Origin: Romanomermis culicivorax
Taxonomy: Eukaryota > Nematoda > Enoplea > Mermithida > Mermithidae
Assembly: GCA_963922205.1 (NCBI GenBank)
Contig: CAWUHX010000036.1
Location: 248,001 to 312,000, forward strand
Direction: 5' to 3'
DNA length: 64,000 bases
The notes beneath the pieces were generated by a model that made no database searches, was not told the DNA's origin, and saw only the letters and a list, made by a program, of their open reading frames with translations. Made by a program: the position numbers and the translations under genes. Below, piece after piece: positions 53,186 through 62,840 of this stretch; position 1 is the first letter of the stretch, and the number at the start of each line of letters is the position of its first letter.

Positions 53186-54199
53186 ATTATAATCATGGAA
53201 AATTTCGAGGTCTTGAACTTCTGAAATGCACCTTTCCGACTTCGAAGTTCGAAACCCTCAAATTTTTTTCGCGTTTCCAGATTTTTTCGCCAAAAACACT
53301 AATTCGGCGGAAAAAATAGCGCATGCAGTCATTATGCATTGCCAAGCGGGAACTGTAATCAAATAAATTTGATTGATCGAAAAAATTTATCGGATTTTTT
53401 AGTTTTTTTTTCTGGCAAATTCTCAGGCTTAGACTCAGGATTGTTAGGTTTAGACTTAATAATCAAGTTGATGACAGTCCTTGCTCTTTGCACTGCTTTT
53501 TCGTGCATCAGTCCAGGTTTTTTTGCACAGGCCAGGCTGCAATGTGCAACTTGAAAAAATATTTTGTTTGCACAGATAAGTTTTTGATTGCTCAGTCTAC
53601 AATCGATAAGTTCGCTTAAATTTATTGGAAAAGCCATCAGGAGCTAGTTTTCTTGTACATCATTTGATTCGTGTCAGTTTTAGGATTTTAAAACTCAATT
53701 TCCTGAGTTTTGGAGAGAAAAATAAAAGGGTTGGTATGAAGTAACTTGTTCAGCGCGTAGCGCAGAAGAACATTTTTTACTTTGAGGCGTCTAAAAACGT
53801 TGGCACATTTATTTTTCAGCTCGTTCTTTTGCAGCTATCGATGATCGATCGTGACTTTGTCGCCATTTGACGAAGCACGCCAAACATTTTTACGCTTTTT
53901 TCATCAAGTCGTTTGTTGCTCAACAATGTCGACAGATGCTCTATTCATGTTTTTTCAGCTTGCTTATATATTTGTATACCTGAAGCCAATAATTCGTCAC
54001 TCATAATAGTACATCAAAAGAGATTGTTCTCAAATGATATAAAGCATAAAAAAGTACGCCAGACATTTTATATCGGATTCGAATATCGGAAATTTCGGCG
54101 CTACGCGCCAAGATATTCTAGACAGCTGGAAAATTTAACGAATATTTTCAAGGCACAAGGTCTAAAAAAGATACAGCATTGATGTGCATTCATTTTAAA
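53186..54199. other. AT-rich spacer
   Basis: Small open frames occur on both strands but show no domain. Nothing assigned. Confidence 0.3.
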
Positions 54200-54657
54200 G
54201 GGCAAGCTACGCTGTCACTAATAGAAGTAGTGTGATCTAAGCTGTCAATCCACGGCCCTGTATTAAATCAGTACAATGGAGAGCTTAACCCCCATCTCGT
54301 AAAATTATACATATGTCAGCATAGTTGGCTATTGGAATGGGATTAGATTAACAGGATGGGCGCTTCGCGGCTGCCTCTCCTAAGCCTAAGAAATATGCAT
54401 ATAAAGGTATAACGGTAAAACGAGCAAACATCTATCCTTACTTATGTCGTAGGCTTAGGAGCGTAGCGATGCGCCCGAAACGCGCAGCGCGGAGCCATGT
54501 TGTAGACGGGCAAGATGCGCCCGTCCTATGCCATCCAATAACTTTATTTATGTATAGTTTTATGAGATAGAACCACTCAACTCCACCGGTTTAGTACAAG
54601 ACAGTGGATGGGCTGCTCAGATCATCCTCTTTCTATGAATGGTAACGTAGCTTGCCC
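54200..54657. mobile_element. Candidate foldback DNA element
   Basis: Terminal inverted repeat gggcaagctacg (54200-54211) and cgtagcttgccc (54646-54657). Inside, 'ctcctaagccta' and 'taggcttaggag' form a second, nested inverted pair next to GC-rich 'gatgcgccc' repeats. No clean target duplication. Confidence 0.45.
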
Positions 54658-54732
54658 GTTTAGATCATCATACATATAATTGGGGGGAGTGCTATAGGAC
54701 CATATATGTACATAGGGGGGTAGGGGGTAAAC

Positions 54733-54900
54733 CATACCTGTACTTGGGGGGGGGGGGGTTGGGGAGGACCCCCCAACTTGGCCAACCATGTACCCAACAT
54801 AATCCAACCCCCACCAGTTTGGAAAAAATTAAAAAATTTTGCAAAAAAAGTGTATGTTTTTTGGCCTTTTTTGGGAAAAATGTCGACTTTTTTCGGAATT
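54733..54900 (+). mobile_element. R2 MITE, right-truncated copy
   Basis: Starts 'catacctgtacttgggg' and follows the R2 sequence through 'gtgtatgttttttggccttt' to 'tcgacttttt', but lacks the right terminus 'tacaggtatg'. Confidence 0.6.
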
Positions 54901-55069
54901 TTTTTACGAGTCGGTTCCCTTCGCAATTATGGTCCAAACTGGCATTTTCGGACTCCTTAAGATGCCAGCTATCCAGATCAGTTCGAAAATCCAGGCGCTC
55001 ATGGCATTCAGAAACTCATTTGCATAAAATCTGCACACATCTCACATATTCCTTGTCACTACAGAGAAA

Positions 55070-55150
55070 TCCTACCTACTTCAAGAATCGAACCTGGTCC
55101 AACCGGCCTCCTATGGACTTAATGCGTTTACCACTACACTTCACCAGAAA
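55070..55150 (-). repeat. tRNA-like region, probable SINE head or tRNA relic
   Basis: Minus strand shows a D-arm GTGT-AGTGGTAA-ACGC with perfect stem pairing and, about 45 nt on, a B-box-like GGTTCGATTC in a T-arm with stem CAGG/CTTG. The anticodon stem does not pair well, so it is not a functional tRNA as drawn. Internal Pol III boxes with a non-tRNA tail suggest a tRNA-derived SINE. Confidence 0.45.
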
Positions 55151-55413
55151 GTATAAACACTATATTCCTCTAAGACCCTTGATACTATTTTAACTAACAA
55201 CTTCATTTGGAAAAGCCTCAACAAAGCCTAAGCCCAAGGAAAATTTTACAGGAAAAATAAATGTCTACTCACTAGTCACAGAAATCCATGCTCAAAATTA
55301 ACAAACAACTCGTATACAATAATTAGGCTGAAGGCTGGGAACCGACTTAAAAAATTTAGCCCTTTTTTCTACCCCCCCCCCCCAACTGGTCGGAGGTCTT
55401 ACAGGTATGGGAC

Positions 55414-55638
55414 CCATACCTGAGACCCTGGCCACCCCCCCTGGCCGAAAATCGTCAAACGCCCCCTGAACTTTTTTTAAAGACCGCTTTTTTGATGATT
55501 TTTGTGCAAATTTTGTGTGAAAACCAAGCTTTCAGAACTTTTTTTGCTTTTTTTTGCTCACCGACCCTCCTACCCCCTGGATAAAAAGTCCATGGGGCAT
55601 GGACCCTCCCCCTGGAAAATTCTTGCCGTGCGTGTCTG
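55414..55638 (-). mobile_element. hAT-like MITE family R1, copy 3
   Basis: Reverse-complement copy of the R1 family, ending 'gccgtgcgtgtctg', with a 7-of-8 target duplication (tatgggac / tataggac). It is inserted at the end of an R2 fragment ('aactggtcggaggtcttaca' at 55384-55403). Confidence 0.65.
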
Positions 55639-56489
55639 TATAGGACCCCCATGAAATCGTCGGCCATATGGCTAGCCATTGGGTAAACCCCCCAGGATTT
55701 TCGAATCTTATGGCCAGTGTTTTTTTTTGTACGAGACAAACATTTTTGGCTCCGTACAAAGATTTTTTTGGAATCTTTGTACAAACTACAAAGAGATTTT
55801 ATGGACATTATCTAGTCATAAAATGCTTCTCCAAGCTCTAGTATCAGAAAACACTAAAAAATTTTCATGCAATTCAATTTCTGGTTGCATTAGTGTTTTT
55901 TTGTGCCAAAACATGGTTTTTGGCACAAAAAAATTGGAATGGCACAAAAATTGCCAATTGGCACAAATTTTTGGGCTGGTCAAACATTAAATTTCCTTGA
56001 TTTTTAGACGTTTTAGGGGCTGAAAATGCAAAAATTTTCCGGCGCTTCGTGCCGAATCAATGAGTATCAAAGTGCCCCATGGGGAGGGGTATGAGGGGGG
56101 TATTACCCCTACCTAAAGTCCTTAAAATCGATCACTGGCTGAAAATTTTTGAGACAAAGTGACGTGTTTACTGAAAATTTAGCTACACTACCTCCGCAAA
56201 TTTTTAATTTTACCCCTACCTGAAAAATCTGACCTTGGGGACCTCTGATGAGTATAATATTTCATATTCGTATATTTGACCCGAACGCGAACGATTTCTC
56301 TTTGAACAGTGTATTAGTATCGTTGCAGCAAACTGTATATGCTGTCAAGACCAGGGTTGGCAAGACCTGGGTTTTTGGGTTTTTCTGGGTGCATTTTCTT
56401 GACAAAATTTGGGTTTTTGGGTTTTTCTTAATTCTTTTAAATTTTCAGATAGTATTGTTTTCGGAAAAAGAATTTAGTTTTTAGTTTTT

Positions 56490-57415
56490 TTAAATTTTAA
56501 ACTTTTTTATATTTTAAATTTTTTTTATGTTTCCTAAAATTTTTTGTTTTCGTTTTATTTTTTTCATTAAAAAATTTTTTTTTAATTTTTTTTTATTTTT
56601 TCAAAATTAAAAAAAATTTTTCATAGGAAACACGAATGGGAAAAACACGGTTTTGTTTTATCTTTTTTTGTTTTTTGTTGTTTTCTGTATTGTATTTTTT
56701 TATGTTTTCATTTTTTTCTTTCTTTTTTTGTTTCTGGTTCGTTGTTTTTTGTTTTTTTTTTAAATTTTTTTCTGTTTATTTTTTGTTTGTGATTCGTTAG
56801 TTTTTCTTTTTTTTGTTTTTTCCTGTTTGTTTTTCGTTTTTTTCCCTTTGGTTTTTTTTGTTTTCTGTATGGTATTGATTTTTATGTTTTTTTTCTTTCT
56901 TTTTTTTGTTTCTGGTTCGTTGTTTTTTCTTTTTTTTGATTTTTTTTGTGTTTGTTTTTTGTTTATCTTTTTTTGTTTTTTGTTGTTTTCTGTATTGTAT
57001 TGTTTTTTAAGGTTTTTGTTTTTCTTTCTTTTTTTGTTTCTGGTTCGTTGTTTTTTCTTTTTTTTTTGATTTTTTCTGTTTGTTTTTTGTTTTTGTTTTC
57101 TTTTTTTGTTTTTTGTTGTTTTCTGTATTGAATTTTTTTATGTTTTCATTTTTTTCTTTCTTTTTTTGTTTCTGGTTCGTTGTTTTTTGTTTTTTTAAAT
57201 TTTTTTGTATTGTTTTTTAAGGTTTTTGTTTTTCTTTCTTTTTTTGTTTCTGATTCGTTGTTTTTTCTTTTTTTGATTTTTTTTCTGTTAGTTTTTTGTT
57301 TTTCTTTTCTTTTTTTGTTTTTTGTTGTTTTCTGTATTGTATTTTTTATGTTTTCATTTTTTTCTTTCTTTTTTTGTTTCTGGTTCGCTGTTTTTTGTTT
57401 TTTTTAATTTTTTTC
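56490..57415. repeat. T-rich minisatellite
   Basis: Repeated unit of the form 'tttctttctttttttg' + 'tttctggttcgttg' + 'ttttttgttttttt' with variable T-run lengths; landmarks 'ttctggttcgttg' and 'ttttctgtattgtatt' recur at irregular 100-200 bp spacing. It sits directly upstream of a 'ttttcag' that could be a splice acceptor. Confidence 0.85.
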
Positions 57416-57427
57416 TGAAAATTTTCA

Positions 57428-57592
57428 GATACGGAAAGAAACTTCTCTACCTTTGGCTTCATATATTCCAAGCTGCGAAATCAACTGTCGACGGAAACAG
57501 TGCGCAAACTGGTATTCGTTAAGACAAACTTTGGGCTGCTAGAAAGTTCCCGTGACTGTGAATCTGATGAAGTGAGCGAAGCCGAAGCGTGA
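57428..57592 (+). pseudogene. hAT transposase C-terminal (dimerisation) fragment
   Basis: After a 'ttttcag' the frame reads 'TERNFSTFGFIYSKLRNQLS' followed by 'TETVRKLVFVKTNFGLLE', the conserved hAT C-terminal block (aromatic-Ser-x2-Gly and 'LRNRLS...KLVF.K.N'), then an acidic tail and TGA. The DDE core is absent, having been replaced by the T-rich array. Confidence 0.75.
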
Positions 57593-58225
57593 AATTTGAT
57601 TTCCGTAATTTTCAATTTTTTAAACTGACATTTCAATTTTTAGTGTTTAGATCATGCAATAAAAAATTCAATAAACAGCCAATCGTTTTAATGAGCCAAA
57701 TCGATAAAATCGTTGTGCAATGTGCAGTCGCGTGACTCGTGTAAATATGTTACAACCAAATGTATAGTCAGTCTTGAACACTGTTCAGCAATTTAATACA
57801 CTTTATACGTTAAAATTAACATTCTCATATATATTTTAAGTAAAATGATCATTCATTAGTACAAAACTGGAACAAAAACCCTAGAAAAACCCACCAAAAA
57901 ACACAGAAAAATCCACCAAAAACCCAGAAAAAAAACCCAAAAACCCAAAAATGAAGATTTCAAAAACTGGGTTTTTGCCAACCCCGGTCAAGACTGATGA
58001 GTGAAAAGAAATTCTGAATATTCTCACTTCATCCAGTCATCAGATTCGGATTTAAAACTGAAATTGTTACTTTTTGTGTTTGATTGATTCAAATAAAAAA
58101 ATTTATATCGTTGATAATGGCACAATGTTTCGATCGAAAATTAACACGATTTTCGACTTTATTTTCTCTAGTGTTTACATGGTTGTTAAATATACATAAC
58201 ATAGATATTCGTTCGTAGTCGAAAA

Positions 58226-58438
58226 CATACCTGTACTTGGGGGGGGTTGGGGGGACCCCCCCCCAACTTGGCCAACCCTGTACCCAAAATCATTTACCCC
58301 ACCCCAACCCCCCCCCCCCAGTTTGGAAAAAATTAAAAAAATTTTCAAAAAAGTGTATGTTTTTGGGCCTTTTTTGGGAAAAATTTCGACTTTTTCCTAC
58401 CCCCCCCCCCCCAACTGGTCGGAGGTCTTACAGGTATG
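58226..58438 (+). mobile_element. R2 MITE, complete copy 1
   Basis: 213 bp, termini CATACCTGTA and TACAGGTATG (perfect 10-bp inverted repeat), exact 8-bp duplication gtcgaaaa (58218-58225, 58439-58446). Internal G- and C-homopolymer runs. Confidence 0.88.
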
Positions 58439-58671
58439 GTCGAAAATTGAATCAATTTGAATTTCCTGAACAATTCTAGAGCTATTTAAATTGCCTCAGC
58501 ATTCCATCTTTTTGGGATTTCGTGAACTATTTTGTTGCACAGTTTTTTCTCTTCTCACTGACATGGTTAGCTGAAAAATAGGTTGGGCACGATTTTTACA
58601 AAAAATTAATGCGTTAAACAATAACTTTTTATCAAACTTTTGGCCTAAAACTTTTCCGCAGTTTTCAGTAT

Positions 58672-58859
58672 CATACCTGTACTTGGGGGGACCCCCCCCA
58701 AAGTTGGCCAACCCAGTACCCAAAATCATTTACCCCCCCCCCCCAGTTGGGGAAAGATTAAAAAAATTTGCCAAAAAGTGTATGTTTTTTGGCCTTTTTT
58801 GGGAAAAATTTCGACTTTTACTTACCCCCCCCCAACTGGTCGGAGGTCTTACAGGTATG
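58672..58859 (+). mobile_element. R2 MITE, complete copy 2
   Basis: 188 bp, same 10-bp inverted termini, exact 8-bp duplication ttcagtat (58664-58671, 58860-58867). A shorter variant of 58226-58438 with different homopolymer lengths. Confidence 0.88.
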
Positions 58860-59075
58860 TTCAGTATGTCTCTAGTAATAAAAAAATTTTTTGTGCCATT
58901 GGCACAAATTTTTTTGGCCTCTTGTGCCAATTGGCACAAATGTCCGTGCACAAAAAAAACGCTGGGTTGCATGCAATTCAATGTCCAATAAAACCTGACA
59001 GACGTGTGGAGTCTACAGTAATACAGCTGAGTATGACAATCTCCTAAGTAAAAAGACAAACTTGCTTAACATTCC

Positions 59076-59288
59076 TTGAGCTCTGGTCAGACCAATGACG
59101 CGGCCGAACTTTACTCAGATTCAAATGAGGATGAATCACCCTCATATAGCATTTTTGCTTGGTATATCTATTGGCGAGCTATTTGTAACTTATTTTGGGT
59201 ATACTATATCATAGGTGGCGCGACAGCGTCAACCTATAATTACAGATCTGTGCACATCATAAACGATAATGCAGAAATGGCACCTTGA
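59076..59288 (+). CDS. Possible exon of unknown protein
   Basis: About 70 codons ending TGA: a polar, acidic start ('SDSNEDESPS') followed by an aromatic hydrophobic stretch ('IFAWYIYWRAICNLFWVYYI') that could cross a membrane. Codons are less AT-biased than the surroundings. No ATG, no clear acceptor and no family match; it may be chance. Confidence 0.2.
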   Translation: MSSGQTNDAAELYSDSNEDESPSYSIFAWYIYWRAICNLFWVYYIIGGATASTYNYRSVHIINDNAEMAP

Positions 59289-59687
59289 AGAGAAATGATT
59301 TTGACCAAACATGGAAATGCATTACGAAAAAAGGTTTGGTACCACTTAATGAAAAAATCATAATGGTTCATAAACGTAAGAGGTTTAACCAATAGGGAGT
59401 CAACGCAAGATTTTGGGGAAAAAATCGAAAACGGCCCAAAAAGGTCTGTTTTGATTTTTTTAAGTTGGGGGAGGGGAGGTAAGGGGATAACAGGACTTGT
59501 GTGGGGGATATGGGAAATTTGTGGGACCCCCCCCCCCCCCAATCTGCACCAACTATAGGTATGCCTTACGCTGAAATTTTTGTGAATTTTTCTCAAGCAA
59601 AATAAAATAAATCAGCTTCCTCGTAAGATTATCCAAGAGTAAGTTTCTACCACCGATATCAAAAATGTTATTGTCTAGATACTGCAA

Positions 59688-59780
59688 GCTTTAGTCTGTT
59701 TTCCTTGAAATGCTTATAAACAAAAAATGGGAAGCAAGTACTATTCCATATTTTAATCATTTCCTGCTGCTCACAATGCT
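59688..59780 (+). mobile_element. Truncated 'tatagtctg' MITE
   Basis: 'ctttagtctgttttccttga' followed by 'gaagcaagtactattccata' matches one end of the family seen in the glyoxylate gene introns; the rest is missing. Confidence 0.5.
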
Positions 59781-60485
59781 GCTCAAGTTTTGCCTCAAAG
59801 TGATCATTGATATCGTGTCACTATTGCATATTAAAAGAATTAAACGAGAATTTGAATGATACATTTCAAATTTGTTCTTATATTTCTCAATTTCTGTAAT
59901 AAAATTAATTTGAAATAGCTCTGGTACTAGGTAAGAGAGTAAATAAGCATTCCCAGTTGAATTCCGGCTTACCTGTCTTCACTTGGTAAATTTTTTGCAG
60001 TCCTTTGAACACTTCACATCCATTAATCTATTGTCTCAATCAACAATATAATGATTTTCTCCAAAAATAACATGCTACATTTATCAGCTGCTGAAATAAA
60101 ATCATATTGTTTATACACAAAAAAAAGTTCATCAATCGCTGCACATAACAACACATGAATTTCCCATGGTAAACTTTCTCATTTTACCCACAGAATGAAT
60201 ACTTAACTTTACTACACCAAAATTGCCATAAAAGGAGCCGTTTTGTTCAACCTTTGAGGATCAGCAGGCTGTGTTTACATGAATAAATCAATTCAGCATT
60301 CAGCATTAAGTTCAGATTAAATCCCTTAAGGCCGATGTATAGTAATCCATAATCCAGATCCTTAATCCTGAGTTCCTGACCCGATCGTCAGGAAGGGATA
60401 GGACCAGGTAAAGTCGTCCTTAACGTCCCTAAATTTAAGGATCGGGGCGACTACATGACAAATATTTTACAGTAAGATTAGATAT
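59781..60485. other. AT-rich spacer left of Gypsy-B
   Basis: No gene. 60330-60440 has short inverted pieces around 'cctgacccgatcgtcagg'. 'atat' (60482-60485) abuts the LTR and would be its target duplication; the other side is outside the window. Confidence 0.3.
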
Positions 60486-61393
60486 TGTAACGACCAGATT
60501 TTGTGTGAAGCACTTTACTTTAACCAATGGCGTTACGGCGGAAACGGCTATAATGGAACGGGGCGCCGGCGGTACGGCTATGATACTACAACGAATGATC
60601 GACGGTCGCTTGAACGTCGACAACACAAAATTAGACGGCGCGTTTGCTTACGACTCGGTTTAACTGCTTTCAAAGACAGTTGCTTGCAAATACAATGAAT
60701 AGCCGTGGATCGGAAACGAATAAATTACAATCTAATCTAATAACTAACTAAATCACGCTTTGCTTCTCCTTTTATACAACGTTTTTTGGCCACTCCCTGG
60801 GCATCGCAGGAGGTCGTGCTTCTGTCCATCTTCTTCCACCAATCGTTGCTTCCTGCTTCGCTTTTTATGCTTTCTTAGTTACGCCTTTCTAATGCTTTCC
60901 TGGTACTGTATGCTTTTCGTGCTTCGCTTGCTTTCTACGGTGGGCCTGGCCACACCTCTGTGCTTCTGTGCATGCTTCCTGTATCAGTTTCTCTGTATAC
61001 ACATGTTTTGTGGGGCCGTCGTTACCGTTACACTTGAGACTACTGTCTGGCGGGGCTTTTACGTATTTTACTGTGTGCAGGTGTTGTTTACGATTTTTAC
61101 AGGGGATTACGGTAGCTGTGGAATGTGTAGTTTAGTGTAGGTTCTACGGGACCAGCTGCCGTTTGTGCAAATTAATTGGGGCATCTTAATTGGGCTACCG
61201 GGGTGTGAACAGATCAAAATAAAGTACTTCACATAATTTTATAGGAATGTTTGGGTGTCAATCCCAGACACCCTTGAGACGATAAAATACAAAAATGAAT
61301 AATATTTAATAAATGTTTATCACATACAGTATGCTATATATATTTACAGTATGCTATATATATTTACTGTACTGCTTTAGCAGGTACATTACA
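60486..61393 (-). repeat. Gypsy-B 3' LTR
   Basis: 908 bp, TGTAACGACC...GGTACATTACA on the plus strand, homologous in opposite orientation to the solo LTR at 19582-20484. The polypurine tract follows at 61394-61408 (minus strand CCGGAAGGAGGGAAA). Confidence 0.9.
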
Positions 61394-61424
61394 TTTCCCT
61401 CCTTCCGGAGATGAACGTCCTTGT

Positions 61425-62840
61425 TCAAGGCTTTAGAGGGTGAGGAGGGGTGGGGGTAGATTCGATAGTTGCTTTCTGAGGGTAGAAAGGGGTTGTCTCG
61501 TTTACATGCACCCTAAATGTGATTTTCTTATGGGGGTGTTTAAGTGTAACATTGGGGTATATGAAATGTTGAACTGTATAGGGCCCCTTTTGGCGAGGGA
61601 GGAATTTGGGAGTCAGCCCTTGTTTACACGAATGATTTTTGTGAAGAATAAGATCACCTGCCTTGTAATGTATGTTCTGAGCATGCTTGTTATACTGGCG
61701 GGTATAGTGGTCCTGGGCTTTTTGTAAACTTTTCTGCATGGTTGAGAGTGCTTCTGTAAAATGTGATTTTACAGGAAGGGCGTAATCATCTCAATCAACC
61801 ATGTAGGACGTGGGGAAAAAATTTAAGGCTGCATCTGAGGGCAGATTAGCTTGCCTATGGTGGAGTAATTCAAATGGGGGATACGAGGTGCTATCATTTT
61901 TATGAATGTTGATCGAAAAAACGGCATAGGGTAGATAAGTATCCCAATCAGTGTGATTTGAATTGATGTACATGCGGATACGGGTGGCTAAAGTTTGGTT
62001 GCAACGCTCAACTTCCCCATTGGCAATGGGATGGTATGGGGTGGTATGAATTTTCTGAGTGTTGCATAAGCTAGTGATCCGTGAGAAGAGATCGGATACA
62101 AAATCAGAGCCACGATCACAATGGATGATTTTTGGGGACCCATGATGGCAAACAATTTCGGTTATGAATAATTTGGCGATAGTGGCTGCAGTGATATCAG
62201 GGGTCCCGAATGCCTCTACATACTTTGTGAAATAGTCAATGAAAACGACAATGAATCGGTTGCTGTCTTCAGTGAGGGGTAACAGCCCCATGCAATCAAC
62301 ACCGACTCTATCAAATGGGCCAGTCGGCTGAATTGGTACCAATTTGGCATGTACTTTGTGCCGGAGGGCTTTCTGTGTCTGGCATGGGTGGCAAGTTTTG
62401 CAATAACGTTTGATACCACGGCTCATTTGGGGCCAAAAATATTTTTGCCTGAGCAATTGTAAAGTTTTCCTGGCAGCAAAATGACCTGTGAATTTGCTCT
62501 CATGATGAGAGGCAATGTGATGCTGGACTTGTGACTTGGGAATGTATAGTTTTGCCTGTTTGTAGACTATACGGAAGAGGATGTTTTGATGCACTGCAAA
62601 TTTGATCAGAGTAAGGGGGTGTTTTTGGGCCATTTTTGCTAAAATACTTTTGACAGTTGGGTCAGTGCGTTGGAGTTCGGCAAAATTTTTCTGTTGCTCT
62701 TCTTGTTCAGTTGCTTCAGCTTCAAGAACCGAATTGATGGTGGATATTTTAGGGCCGGTTTCTAGTTGCTCAATATCAAAGGATTGCTTCACTGTCTGTG
62801 AGGGGAATCGAGAAACAGCATCTGTGTTGCGATTAGCAGT
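61425..62840 (-). pseudogene. Gypsy-B integrase, interrupted
   Basis: From 62792 the frame holds the HHCC finger ('HHESKFTGHF', 'CKTCHPCQ') and the catalytic core ('VDCMGLLP', 'HCDRGSDF', 'NGEVERCNQ'), ending at a TGA (61791-61793). The same frame resumes and runs to 61425 with the C-terminal chromatin-binding-type region ('YKAGDLILHKN', 'KGPYTVQHFIYPN'). The single in-frame TGA is the only break in integrase. Confidence 0.88.

Larger units (their letters stand above)
56352..57986 (+). mobile_element. hAT element with internal T-rich array and transposase remnant
   Basis: 1,635 bp between 'cagggttggcaa' and its near-perfect inverse 'ttgccaaccccg', flanked by an exact 8-bp duplication gtcaagac (56344-56351, 57987-57994). 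Contains a roughly 900-bp T-rich array and a C-terminal hAT transposase fragment. Both ends carry 'gggtttttgggttttt'-type stretches in opposite orientation. Confidence 0.85.

Noticed and set aside
54622..55193. Pro/Gly-rich overlapping frames around 54.7 kb and 58.2-58.9 kb
   Set aside because: They arise from G/C homopolymer runs inside R2 MITEs.
56827..57522. Phe-rich open frames on the plus strand
   Set aside because: Product of the T-rich array, not coding.
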